Of a stretch of DNA of 64,000 nucleotides, positions 36,312-46,909 are shown one piece after another. The translations under genes were made by a program, and so were the position numbers. The notes below the pieces were generated by a model, which was not told the origin of the DNA, made no database searches, and was given only the letters and a program-made list of their open reading frames with translations. The stretch comes from Phymorhynchus buccinoides. Taxonomy: Eukaryota > Mollusca > Gastropoda > Neogastropoda > Raphitomidae. Within the stretch, counting starts at the first letter, position 1, and each line of letters begins with the position of its first letter. The DNA is taken from NCBI GenBank assembly GCA_017654935.2, contig CM065711.1, positions 35,461,825-35,525,824 on the forward strand, given 5' to 3'.

Positions 36312-36870
36312 TGTTCCAGACTGATGGTGCTTGGACACGGAGAGAGAAAGGGGGATTGTTCCAGATGTGTGGTGCTTGGACACGGAGAGAGAAAGGGAGA
36401 TTGTTCCAGATGTGTGGTGCTTGGACACGGAGAGAGAAAGGGAGATTGTTCCAGATGTGTGGTGCTTGGACACGGAGAGAGAAAGGGAGATTGTTCCTGT
36501 TGTGTGGTGCTTGGACACGGAGAGAGAAAGGGAGATTGTTCCAGATGGTGCTTGGACACGGAGAGAGAAAGGGGGATTGTTCCAGATGTGTGGTGCTTGG
36601 ACACGGGAGAGAGAAAGGGAGATTGTTCCAAATGTGTGGTGCTTGGACACGGAGAGAGAAAGGGAGATTGTTCCTGTTGTGTGGTGCTTGGACACGGAGA
36701 GAGAAAGGGAGATTGTTCCAGATGGTGCTTGGACACGGAGAGAGAAAGGGGGATTGTTCCAGATGGTGCTTGGACACGGAGAGAGAAAGGGAGATTGTTC
36801 CAGATGTTGTGGGTGCTTGGACAACGGAGAGAGAAAGGGAGATTGTTCCAGATGTGTGGTGCTTGGAAAC
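36312..36870 (-). repeat. Satellite C, 45-bp unit, left arm: amplified LINE C-terminus
   Basis: About 12 units. On the minus strand each encodes APHIWNNLPFSLRVQ (15 residues), the conserved APHLWNSLPxxLR block that ends many CR1/L2-type proteins. Some units lack 6 bp (39 bp, still in frame). Confidence 0.93.
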
Positions 36871-37579
36871 GAAAAAGATCTGTTCCTAACTGTTTTGTAC
36901 TCAGTGGCAGGTTTGCAGATACGTTTTAGGTTGCTTGATCTGAGATTGCAGGCAGAGAGGAGAGAATAGAGGAAGTCAGGAAGAGTGTCTTCAAAATAAC
37001 GATTGGCGTCTACAGGGAGCCAGTGCAGCTGTCTCAGCAGTGGTGTCGCTGAGTCAGTCTTACGCTTTCTGAGCACAACCCTGGCAGCACAGTTCTGGAC
37101 TCTCTGAAGACGCTTCACAGAAGAAAGAGCGAGACATGCAAGAAATGCATCGTATGAAAGAAACAGCAACTTGACTAGAAGAACGGATATAACTTAGTCT
37201 TTTAAGATGGTAGAAAGTTGACCGACAGACAGATGAAATTAATATGCTGATCAAAAGAAAGTGTTTCATCCAGGTCGACACCCAGATGCTTTACTGATTT
37301 ATAGAAAGGTACAGAATCATTTGACAAGGTCAAAGGATCACACTTTATCGCCAACAGGTGATTGCGATTCCCAACAGCTAAAAGGTCAGTCTTATTCTCA
37401 TTTAACCTGAGTCTGTGTTATCCATCCACGATTTGATGTCAGGCACATAATGTTCTGTTTGACGGAAAAGCACAGGGAATTCTGAAACAGGAGCAGGCTT
37501 ATGGATTTCATTGTCATCAGCGAATTTGTGATAGTCAACGTGATTTCTTGGTATGTCATCCGAAAGAGGCTGGGTATAT

Positions 37580-38120
37580 AGTGTGAAGAGAATGGTACCT
37601 AACACTGACCCCTGTGGAACACCACAACATAGCTGTGAGGGCTTGGAGGACAGACCATTGACAACAACGGATTGTGAACGTCCAGACAGACAGGAGCTGG
37701 ACCAGTCAAGCTGTGGGACAGAGTGAAGAGAATGGGGCCTAACACTGACCCCTGTGGAACACCACAACATAGCTGTGAGGGCTTGGAGGACAGACCATTG
37801 ACAACAACGGATTGTGAACGTCCCAGACAGACAGGAGCTGGACCAGTCAATCTGTGGACAGAGTGAAGAGAATGGGCCCTAACACTGACCCTGTGGAACA
37901 CCACGACATAGATGTGAGGGCTTGGAGGGCAGACCATTGACAACAACGGATTGTGAACGTCCAGACAGACAGGAGCTGGACCAGTCAAGCTGTGGACAGA
38001 GTGAAGAGAATGGGGCATAACACTGACCCTGTGGAACACCACAACATAGCTGTGAGGGCTTGGAGGACAGACCATTGACAACAACGGATTGTGAACGTCC
38101 AGACAGACAGGAGCTGGAGC
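37580..38120 (-). repeat. Satellite D, 138-bp unit, left arm: amplified RT motif
   Basis: Nearly four units of 138 bp (some 140 with single-base insertions). On the minus strand each encodes CLSGRSQSVVVNGLSS plus CGVPQGSVLGPILFTL, spanning the fingers/palm border of the reverse transcriptase just before FADD. Confidence 0.93.
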
Positions 38121-38961
38121 AGTCAAGACAGAGTCAGGACAGAGTTACTGACTACAAATATTTAGGAACCATTTTAGACAACAAACTGACTTTTATTAAA
38201 AACACAGAGTGCATTCACAAGGAGTGCAACCAAGAATGTTTATTTTACATTGATTCTGGTATTTTGCACACATATTATCGCTCTTGCATCGAGTCCTTGC
38301 TCACTGTGTCTTTTATTTGTTGGTTCGGGAGTTTGAGTGTGGGGAGCAAGAAAGTGTTGAACGATGTAGTGAATGTGTGCAGCAAGGTTGTTGGGATGAG
38401 AGAGACTGGAATGCAAGAGTTGTATGAAAGACGTGCAAAGCAGAAGGCCAGGCAGATTGCAATTGATACTTTTCATGTTTTAAACAAACACTATGATCTT
38501 TTACCATCAGGACGCCGCTACAGAACTTTTAAGCTGAAATCCAGGGCCCAGAAATCTTTTATCCTTTCCTCTATCCATTTCTTAAACCCATCATGAATCT
38601 TTCAAAATTGTTGGCTCTTACTGATCGCCAGCATGTGTGTTTAAGTAAAGTGTGCGTGTATGGAGTGGAGGGGAGGGGGTGGGTGGAATAGAGTATGCAC
38701 CCTGAATGAGTGCAACACTTTTCTGACTGTGATTTTGGTCTTTGTTCAATTAGATATCATACATTTCTTTGCATTTTAAATTGTGCTTGTAAATATTTTG
38801 ATGCATGTGTGTTCTATACCTTTAATCTTCTTTGCGATATGATAACCGTTTGTGTAATGTGTTTTATTGTATTTTAATGTCAATGTCTATGTTATAATCG
38901 TGGCACCTGGACGCAATTTCTCTTTTTAGAGATAATAAAGATGTTTTGATTTGATTTGATT
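38110..38961 (+). pseudogene. Nested Rex1-like LINE 3' fragment, left arm
   Basis: The plus-strand frame (to 38596) reads DYKYLGTILDNKLTF, IESLLTVSFICWFG, LYERRAKQKAR and LPSGRRYRTFKLKS with SFIxSSIHFLNPS. This is the C-terminal region of a Rex1/L2-type reverse transcriptase. A 3' UTR follows, and the tail is aagatgttttgatttgattt (TTTGA repeats). It is inserted antisense into the L2-like LINE, between its two halves. The stretch from 38126 on has no internal stop, so this fragment is less decayed than its host. Confidence 0.8.
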
Positions 38962-39411
38962 AAAGCAGTAGATCTGATACCAAAAGAAGAGGACAGAGCG
39001 TTCAAGGAGAATGGTTTGGTCAATGGTGTGAAAGGCAGACGATAGATCCAGAAAGGCAACAACAGACACAAGATTCTGATCCATGCTTGAAAGGAGGGAA
39101 TCTGTGACAGCCAACAGGGCTGTTTCAGTGGTGCTATGACACATTGCTTTTGACTCAAGAAGACCATTATCCTGAAGATGCCGCAGAAGCTGTGACACAA
39201 CCTTTTTCAAGCAATTTAGAAAGGAAAGGGAGGTTTGAAACAGGTATGTAGTTTTGCAGTCAATTGGAGTCAAGAGTAGGTTTCTTCAAGAGAGGAATGA
39301 CAATAGCATGTTTCAAAGAACTATCAACTGTGCCAGTAAGAAGGCTGTGGTTAATGATGGAGGTGATGAGGAATTTTACGTCAATGGAAAGTACTAGGCC
39401 TTTGTTTCGAA
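38962..39411 (-). pseudogene. L2/CR1-like LINE, 5' part of the reverse transcriptase, left arm
   Basis: Minus strand: FLITSIINHSLLTG, AIVIPLLKKPTLDSN, YIPVSNLPFLSKLLEKV, TETALLAVTDSLLS and VVAFLDLSSAFHTIDQT, where the usual DLSSAFDTID palm motif has Asp replaced by His. It lies directly downstream of the receptor gene on the same strand. The endonuclease is missing. Confidence 0.85.
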
Positions 39412-40700
39412 CCCTGTCCGTTCTCACCACAGCTATGAGGATGACTGTGCGAAAAAGAAGATGAAGACGGTCGGTTCTCACCACAGCTATGAGGATGACT
39501 GTGCGAAAAAGAAGATGAAGACGGTCGGTTCTCACCACAACTATGAGGATGACTGTGCGAAAAAGAAGATGAAGACGGTCGGTTCTGAGACTTTCGACCA
39601 CGCAATTCCCAAAACGTTTGTCGAAAGCGCGAACCAGTAGCATAATAAACGAACACGCTAGTACAAGGTTTGATATGGGTCAAACCATCTCCAATCCACG
39701 CGCAGCACAAATACAAATTATGCTCCTTTTGCCCGAATTGCACCTCAGGAAAAAACAATTTACCAACGTTGAAGATAGCGAAGGGCGAGGAACAGACGAT
39801 GAACAGAACGGAACTCGCGATCAGCATCCGGGTCAGAGTGATTTCCCGTGACGGCAGAACGGAAGACGATTGTGTTCGAAATTTGATGATGCGATTCAGT
39901 TTCACGATTGTCAGAACCGTCGCAATCACAACCACAATCATCGAGGTCGTACGCATTCCGACGCTCAACACGACGGTTTCTATGATTCCGATAAGTCTTT
40001 TGTTCGCTGCAAAGAAATCAGACTCTACGGCGATCTTGGTTTGAATGTTTAGCAGCGGGTCGTAGAGGCATCGAATGCGGTAGCGCATATGGACCGGGAA
40101 CGTCAGCGCAAAGACGGACACGTACACGGAAAGGATGATGGCCGCCATAGTCCTTGTGCGGATTAAGGTTTTCAGAGTGAGGGGGTTGAACATGCACAAG
40201 CATCGCTCGATGGCTATGATAGCGGAAAGGATGGGCGAAGCGAAGTACACTCCTTTGAAAACGTACACATCGTTGTTGATGAGGAACGTTAAATACGGAC
40301 CGATCCCTTTACGGGAGGTGAACAGTTTGTAGAATCGTTCAGCCTGCATAAATAAGGAGCCAGCGAAAAGCGCTCCGTCGGTGAAAGACAGGAAGAAGAG
40401 ACAGAGCATCACGCGATCCTTCAACCCCTGTCTCCAAAGCACCGCCATGTTGATCACGTTCGTGGGCAAGCCAATTACAATCAGGATGATTTGCATATAA
40501 CCTCGAATGTTTTGAATCAAAACTTCCCGAATGCTTGTGCTGACAATTCCGTCAGGGTAGTCAAACTGGGAGAAATCCATCTGGCTTAAAAACACAATGG
40601 AACAGCCTGTAGGAATCGACCAGTTTGTGGCGATCGTGCTGGGAGGATGTGATTGGTTCTTCATGGAAGGATCTGATTGGTTATTCGATTGGGTCGCCAT
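39381..40700 (-). CDS. Rhodopsin-class G-protein-coupled receptor, intronless, left copy with extended tail
   Basis: The shared start ATGGCGACC lies at 40698-40700. An open frame continues far upstream, but only through satellite E. The N-terminus has sequons NQS, NQS and NWS. TM1 contains GLPTNVINM, TM2 LFFLSFTDG, and TM3 ends in IAIERC where DRY is usual. TM4 follows MAAIILSVY, TM5 lies around IVVVIATVLTIVKL, TM6 around VLFIVCSSPF, and TM7 ends SVFVYYATGSRFR, without the usual NPxxY Pro. No Cys is seen at the extracellular start of TM3, so the common disulfide may be absent. The product would be 439 residues, including 17-residue tail repeats. Such divergent intronless receptors are often lineage-expanded and sometimes chemosensory in molluscs. 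The ligand is unknown. Confidence 0.8.
   Translation of the reverse strand: MATQSNNQSDPSMKNQSHPPSTIATNWSIPTGCSIVFLSQMDFSQFDYPDGIVSTSIREVLIQNIRGYMQIILIVIGLPTNVINMAVLWRQGLKDRVMLCLFFLSFTDGALFAGSLFMQAERFYKLFTSRKGIGPYLTFLINNDVYVFKGVYFASPILSAIIAIERCLCMFNPLTLKTLIRTRTMAAIILSVYVSVFALTFPVHMRYRIRCLYDPLLNIQTKIAVESDFFAANKRLIGIIETVVLSVGMRTTSMIVVVIATVLTIVKLNRIIKFRTQSSSVLPSREITLTRMLIASSVLFIVCSSPFAIFNVGKLFFPEVQFGQKEHNLYLCCAWIGDGLTHIKPCTSVFVYYATGSRFRQTFWELRGRKSQNRPSSSSFSHSHPHSCGENRPSSSSFSHSHPHSCGENRPSSSSFSHSHPHSCGENGQGSKQRPSTFH
39411..39590 (-). repeat. 51-bp repeat x3 at the receptor 3' end, left arm
   Basis: Three units. On the minus strand each encodes RPSSSSFSHSHPHSCGEN-type sequence (17 residues). In the left arm they are in frame with the receptor and extend its tail. 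Confidence 0.92.
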
Positions 40701-40877
40701 GTTGGTTGTCCAGCCAATCAGCTGCAGGGAAGCGTTCAGCTGCGATACTGACAGGAAGTGGACGTCATGGTGTGTCTGTAAAATGGCGTGTGATGGGATA
40801 AAGTTATACAGTTTCCCAATGACACCTTCTAAAACAACGATCCGAATTGCACGTACTAAAACAGCCATGCAGCGAGT
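40701..40877. other. Upstream region of the receptor, left arm
   Basis: Single-copy sequence between the receptor start and satellite E, mirrored at 53034-53184. The only unique 5' sequence available as a promoter; no recognisable motif. Confidence 0.5.
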
Positions 40878-43352
40878 TGGGAACAGGGAACAGCGAGGAG
40901 GGAACAGTGAACAGTGAACAGCGAGGAGGGAACAGTGAACAGTGAACAGCGAGGAGGGAACAGTGAACAGTGAACAGCGAACAGTAGACAGTGAACAGTG
41001 AACAGTGAACAGTGAACAGCGATAAGGGAACAGTGAACAGCGATAAGGGAACAGGGAACAGCGAGGAGGGAACAGTGAACAGTGAACAGCGAGGAGGGAA
41101 CAGTGAACAGTGAAAAGCGAGGAGGGAACAGTGAACAGTGAAAAGCGAGGAGGGAACAGTGAACAGTGAAAAGCGAGGAGGGAACAGTGAACAGTGAAAA
41201 GCGAGGAGGGAACAGTGAACAGCGATGAGGGAACAGTGAACAGTGAACAGCGAGGAGGGAACAGTGAACAGTGAACAGCGAGGAGGGAACAGTGAACAGC
41301 GAGGAGGGAACAGTGAACAGCGAGGAGGGAACAGTGAACAGCGAGGAGGGAACAGTGAACAGCGAGGAGGGAACAGTGAACAGCGAGGAGGGAACAGTGA
41401 AAAGCGAGGAGGGAACAGTGAACAGTGAACAGCGAGGAGTGAACAGTGAACAGCGAGGAGGGAACAGTGAACAGCGAGGAGGGAACAGTGAACAGAGAGG
41501 AGGGAACAGTGAAAAGCGAGGAGGGAACAGTGAACAGCGAGGAGGGAACAGTGAACAGTGAACAGCGAGGAGGGAACAGTGAAAAGCGAGGAGGGAACAG
41601 TGAACAGCGAGGAGGGAACAGTGAACAGTGAACAGCGAGGAGGGAACCGTGAAAAGCGAGGAGGGAACAGTGAACAGCGAGGAGGGAACAGTGAAAAGCG
41701 AGGAGGGAACAGTGAACAGTGAAAAGCGAGGAGGGAACAGTGAACAGTGAACAGCGAGGAGGGAACAGTGAACAGTGAACAGCGAGGAGGGAACAGTGAA
41801 AAGCGAGGAGGGAACAGTGAACAGTGAACCGCGAGGAGGGAACAGTGAACAGTGAACAGCGAGGAGGGAACAGTGAAAAGCGAGGAGGGAACAGTGAACA
41901 GTGAAAAGCGAGGAGGGAACAGTGAACAGCGAGGAGGGAACAGTGAAAAGCGAGGAGGGAACAGTGAACAGTGAACAGTGAACAGCGAGGAGGGAACAGT
42001 GAACAGTGAACAGCGAGGAGGGAACAGTGAACAGCGAGGAGGGAACAGTGAACAGCGAGGAGGGAACAGTGAACAGTGAACAGTGAACAGCGAGGAGGGA
42101 ACAGGGAACAGTGAACAGCGAGGAGGGAACAGTGAACAGCGAGGAGGGAACAGTGAACAGCGAGGAGGGAACAGTGAACAGCGAGGAGGGAACAGTGAAC
42201 AGTGAACAGCGAGGAGGGAACAGTGAACAGCGAGGAGGGAACAGTGAACAGCGAGGAGGGAACAGTGAACAGTGAACAGTGAACAGCGAGGAGGGAACAG
42301 GGAACAGTGAACAGCGAGGAGGGAACAGTGAACAGCGATGAGGGAACAGTGAACAGCGAGGAGGGAACCGTGAAAAGCGAGGAGGGAACAGTGAACAGCG
42401 AGGAGGGAACAGTGAAAAGCGAGGAGGGAACAGTGAACAGCGAGGAGGGAACAGTGAACAGCGATGAGGGAACAGTGAACAGTGAACAGCGAGGAGGGAA
42501 CAGTGAACAGCGAGGAGGGAACAGTGAAAAGCGAGGAGGGAACAGTGAACAGCGAGGAGGGAACAGTGAACAGCGAGGAGGGAACAGTGAACAGCGATGA
42601 GGGAACAGTGAACAGCGAGGAGGGAACAGTGAAAAGCGAGGAGGGAACAGTGAACAGCGAGGAGGGAACAGTGAACAGCGAGGAGGGAACAGTGAAAAGC
42701 GAGGAGGGAACAGTGAACAGCGAGGAGGGAACAGTGAACAGCGAGGAGGGAACAGTGAAAAGCGAGGAGGGAACAGTGAACAGCGAGTGAACAGGGAACA
42801 GTGAACAGCGAGGAGGGAACAGTGAACAGCGAGGAGGGAACAGTGAACAGTGAAAAGCGAGGAGGGAACAGTGAACAGCGAGGAGGGAACAGTGAACAGT
42901 GAAAAGCGAGGAGGGAACAGTGAACAGTGAACAGCGAGGAGGGAACAGTGAACAGCTAGGAGGGAGCAGTGAACAGAGAGGAGGGAACAGTGAAAAGCGA
43001 TGCAGCGAGGGGGGGGGAGTGAACAGCGAGGAGGGAACAGTGAACAGCGAGGAGGGAACAGTGAACAGCGATGCAGCGAGGAGGGACAGTGACCAGCGAT
43101 GCAGCGAGGAGGGAACAGTGAAAAGCGATGCAGCGAGGAGGGAACAGTGAACAGCGAGGAGGGAACAGTGAACAGTGATGCAGCGAGGAGGGAACAGTGA
43201 ACAGTGAAAAGCGAGGAGGGAACAGTGAACAGCGATGCAGCGAGGAGGGAACAGTGAAAAGCGATGCAGCGAGGAGGGAACAGTGAAAAGCGATGCAGCG
43301 AGGAGGGAACAGTGAACAGCGATGCAGCGAGGAGGGAACAGTGAAAAGCGAT
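40878..43352. repeat. Satellite E, heptamer-based (21-bp main unit), left arm
   Basis: Built from 7-mers: gaacagt, gaacagc or gaaaagc, and gaggagg, usually in that order, with extra gaacagt heptamers inserted. Toward the outer end near 43000-43340 units gain gatgcagc. The C/T-rich strand has almost no stop codons in any frame, so long open frames (over 1400 codons including the receptor) are an artefact of composition. Confidence 0.97.
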
Positions 43353-43394
43353 AGGAGAAAATGTTTCCAAGAAGATAAAACAGAAGGACTGACG

Positions 43395-43625
43395 GCTTGG
43401 CTGTTGAGAGAGACAAACAAAGAGAGAGAGAGAGGGGGAGAGAGAGAGGAGGGAGAGGGAGAGAGAGAGAGAGAGGGGGGCAAAGAGAGAGGGGGGAGAG
43501 ATGGGGAGAGAGAGAGAAGGACAGAGAGAGAGAGAGAGAGAGGAGAGGGGAGAGAGAGATAAAAGGGGGGAGAAGAAAAGGACAGAGATGAGGGGGGGAG
43601 GGAGGGGCAGACAAATGTACATGGA
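43395..43625. repeat. GA-rich tract, left arm
   Basis: Purine tract of gagaga and ggggag, mirrored by a CT tract at 50100-50335. Confidence 0.95.
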
Positions 43626-43748
43626 CCGAAAAGGAAAGAAAAAGGAAAGGATTCTATAGCGTCTTATGTTCTTCAGGAGTGATAACATGGACCAGACTCG
43701 TTGCTTTGTATCTTAAAATCATCATTATAGTAAAAAGCCAAGTGTCCC

Positions 43749-43775
43749 GTGTGTGTGTGTATGTGTGTGTGTGTG

Positions 43776-43811
<36 letters not shown>

Positions 43812-43902
43812 GTGTGTGTGTGTGTGTGTGTGTCTGTGGTGTGTGTGTATGTGTATGTGTGTGTGTGTGTGTGTTGTGTTGTGTGTGTGTGTGTGTGTGT
43901 CT
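43749..43902. repeat. (GT)n microsatellite, left arm
   Basis: GT run with TATGTATG interruptions. Mirrored as CA at 49795-49942. Confidence 0.97.
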
Positions 43903-43904
43903 GA

Positions 43905-44560
43905 AACAACAAAACGGGCCCTTATAACCTCCGCCGTTTTTTTCGACCGTATCGCCTTCAAATTTGCTGTGAGTCCCCCTCACGAGGCGATGGCAACGGC
44001 AACGGAGGCGGCCGTATCATTTGCGCGGTTTTCGCAAATGCGCGAAACGCGCATCCGCCGGCCTCTCGGCGCCCGTATCTATCTCCGGCGTTTCTCGTCC
44101 GATTGCCTTTGGCATTTGGCAGGTAGATGACCGGGAACGGTGACTATCGGTGTGCCAAACCGGAAGCGAAAATCGGTTTCAGAAACGCGCGCGCTATGCG
44201 CCGCTTCGAACCATTTTTTTTTTGTGGTTGGGGGGGTTTTTTTTTTTTTTCAGGGGTTGGTGTGGTTTTTTTTTCCACAAATAACTCCGCCGTTTCTTAA
44301 CCGATTCGCTTCCAATTTACTGGCACGCTTGCTATGGCAGGGGCGAAGCCTGGCGGCAAATTGGGGAAGAAGGGGAAAGACAATCGGGAGAGTGCGTCAC
44401 TCTCAGAGCAGCGCCAACTTGAAACGGGGCCTTATAACTCCGCCGTTTCTTAACCGAATCGCTTCAAATTTGCTGTACTCAGCATTACCAATACTTGGCG
44501 TTACTGTTACTAGGCGTTACCGTTACTAGGTGTTACCGGTACTCGGAGTTGCGCTAGTAA
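43905..44560. repeat. Dispersed repeat with 'aactccgccgtttcttaacc' modules, left arm
   Basis: Three modules (near 43925, 44282 and 44437) share aactccgccgtttcttaacc and gattcgcttcaaatttgctg, separated by short GC-rich spacers. The end carries a series of gttactaggcgttaccg words. The left arm alone has a T/G homopolymer-rich insertion at about 44210-44275. Confidence 0.8.
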
Positions 44561-44689
44561 TAATTAAAAACGACAGACACATAAAATGATATCTGAACCA
44601 AGCTAAGACAGTGATGACATGGACCAGACTCGTTCTTGGCGTTGTTGCTTTGCCTCATAAATAATAATTAAAAACGACAGACACATAGA

Positions 44690-45245
44690 ACTCTTTTGCA
44701 AGCCATCAAATGAACTGTGTCTATGTGCTCGAGACAATCAACCCCATATTTCTGACTCGTATAACAAAATAGGTTGAATTTTTATATCAATAAGATCTTA
44801 AAGAAAATAGTGTGGCTCATCTCTTTGTACTTTTGGAATGCTTTGTTTAATTGAACAACAGCTTTTTCCTTTGGTTGCCAAATGTTCACTTCCCAATTTA
44901 GCACTAATTTTTGTTGTGAAAGTAAAACCCCCCCCCCCCCCCCCCCCTAGGTAACACTATTTATTCATGACTTCCAATAAAGATCCGTCATGGTACCATT
45001 TTTCACGTTTTCCTAAGCATCCCCCTTTTAAAAACACACACACCCCATTACTGTTGTATTTCTTTCGGTGTAACAGATAGCTGCACGTTGCTACATCAAG
45101 TCCTTGAGATATTTAACTGGTTTTGTAGACCTCCTGGTGAGGTAGACATTAGCACTATGTCATCAGCCAAGTGTAGAATGAAAATGTCCATCAAATTAGG
45201 TAACAGTTGAACCCCATGCTGTCCTCCTCTATCCATTTCGTCAGT
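44690..45245 (-). pseudogene. RTE-like LINE reverse transcriptase remnant, left arm
   Basis: Minus strand from 45245 downward: GQHGVQLLPN, IFILHLADDIVLMSTSP (catalytic ADD near 45160), GGLQNQLN, then in shifted frames KGGCLGKREKWYHDG, LEVMNK, CYLGFTFTTKISA and IKIQPILLYESEIWG. This is the palm-to-thumb part of an RTE-like or related LINE, with several stops. A run of 20 C at 44928-44947 interrupts the left copy only. Confidence 0.8.
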
Positions 45246-46897
45246 AAGTTGGTTAATGCATACGGGGAACAACGTTGAATGCACCCTTGCCTTACACCAA
45301 TGGTGCAATCAAACCATTCAGTAAGTTGGTTAATAACAATGGTGCAATCAACCAATTCAGTAAGTTGGTTAATAACAATGGTGCAATCAATCAATTCAGT
45401 AAGTTGGTTAATAACAATGGTGCAATCAATCAATTCAGTAAGTTGGTTAATAACAATGGTGCAATCAATCAATTCAGTAAGTTGGTTGATAAATAGGGAG
45501 AACAACGTTGGACTCAATACGCATCTTGCCTTATTACACCAATGGTGCAATCAAACCCAATTCAGTAAGTTGGTTAATAACAATGGTGCAATCAAACCAT
45601 TCAGTAAGTTGGTTAATAACAATAGTGCAATCAATCAATTCAGTAAGTTGGTTAATAACAATGGTGCAATCAATCAATTCAGTAAGTTGGTTAATAACAA
45701 TGGTGCAATCAATCAATTCAGTAAGTTGGTTGATAAATAGGGAGAACAACGTTGGACTCAATACGCATCCTTGCCTTACAACAATGGTGCAATCAAACCA
45801 TTCAGTAAGTTGGTTAATAACAATGGTGCAATCAATCAATTCAGTAAGTTGGTTAATAAATACGGGGAACAACGTTGAATGCACCCTTGCCTTACACCAA
45901 TGGTGCAATCAATCAATTCAGTAAGTTGGTTAATAAATACGGGGAACAACGTTGAATGCACCCTTGCCTTACACCAATGGTGCAATCAATCAATTCAGTA
46001 AGTTGGTTAATAAATACAGGGAACAACGTTGAATGCACCCTTGCCTTACACCAATGGTGCAATCAATCAATTCAGTAAGTTGGTTAATAAATATGGAGAA
46101 CAACGTTGGACTCAATACGCATCCTTGCCTTTCACCAATGGTGCAATCAATCAATTCAGTAAGTTGGTTAATAAATACGGAGAACAACGTTGGACTCAAT
46201 ACGCATCCTTGCCTTACACCAATGGTGCAATCAATCAATTCAGTAAGTTGGTTAATAAATACGGAGAACAACGTTGGACTCAATACGCATCCTTGCCTTT
46301 CACCAATGGTGCAATCAAGCAATTCAGTAAGTTGGTTAATAAATACGGAGAACAACGTTGAATGCATCCTTGCCTTACACCAATGGTGCAATCAAACAAT
46401 TCAGTAAGTTGGTTGATAAATAGGGAGAACAACGTTGGACTCAATACGCATCCTTGCCTTACACCAATGGTGCAATCAAACAATTAAGTAAGTTGGTTAA
46501 TAAATAGGGAGAACAACGTTGGACTCAATACGCATCCTTGCCTTACACCAATGGTGCAATCAAACCATTAAGTAAGTTGGTTAATAAATAGGGAGAACAA
46601 CGTTGGACTCAATACGCATCCTTGCCTTACACCAATGGTGCAATCAATCAATTCAGTAAGTTGGTTAATAAATACGGAGAACAACGTTGGACTCAATACG
46701 CATCCTTGCCTTACACCAATGGTGCAATCAATCAATTCAGTAAGTTGGTTAATAAATACGGAGAACAACGTTGGACTCAATACGCATCCTTGCCTTTCAC
46801 CAATGGTGCAATCAAACAATTAAGTAAGTTGGTTAATAAATAGGGAGAACAGCGTTGGACTCAATACGCATCCTTGCCTTACACCAATGGTGCAATC
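45246..46897 (-). repeat. Satellite F, 84/39-bp units, left arm: amplified RT motif up to the axis
   Basis: On the minus strand the 84-bp unit encodes TELIDCTIGVRQGCVLSP then TLFSVFINQL (28 residues), the QGCVLSP motif of reverse transcriptase. A short 39-bp unit keeps only INQLTELIDCTIV (13 residues), and 72-bp intermediates occur. All are multiples of three. Short units cluster at the outer end (45300-45840), long units toward the axis. Confidence 0.95.
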
Positions 46898-46909
46898 AAA
46901 TCGATTTGG
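46898..46909. repeat. Symmetry axis of the palindrome (about 12 bp spacer)
   Basis: The sequence aaatcgatttgg separates gcaatc (left) from gattgc (right). Its core aaatcgattt is itself a perfect palindrome. From the axis outward the two arms read identically for roughly two satellite units before the first unit-copy difference. Confidence 0.9.

Larger units (their letters stand above)
36240..38120 (-). pseudogene. L2/CR1-like LINE, 3' half of the reverse transcriptase, left arm
   Basis: On the minus strand, from 38120 downward: SGRSQSVVVNGLSS and CGVPQGSVLG (amplified, see satellite D), then LSDDIPRNHVDYHKFADDNE near 37520 (catalytic FADD), SVKYLGVDLDE-like near 37280, FYHLKRLSYIRSS near 37190, and RVQNCAARVVLRKRKTD with TPLLRQLHWLPV at 37010-37110. 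Last comes the RSFSF...HIWNNLPFSLR end (amplified, see satellite C) and FKTGL. Frameshifts separate these blocks. It is the continuation of the 5' half at 38962-39411, split by the Rex1-like insertion. Confidence 0.85.
30667..46897 (+). repeat. Left arm of a >33 kb palindrome
   Basis: Every feature here has an inverted counterpart in the same mirror order at 46910-64000. The outermost match I can trace pairs 30667 with the last base of the window, so the true arm may extend further left (29328 or beyond). Arm lengths differ mainly because satellite copy numbers differ. Confidence 0.95.

Noticed and set aside
39381..43688. A 1435-codon minus-strand open frame joining satellite E to the receptor
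   Set aside because: The C/T-rich strand of the heptamer array lacks stop codons in all frames, so the upstream part is compositional. Only the receptor part is supported.
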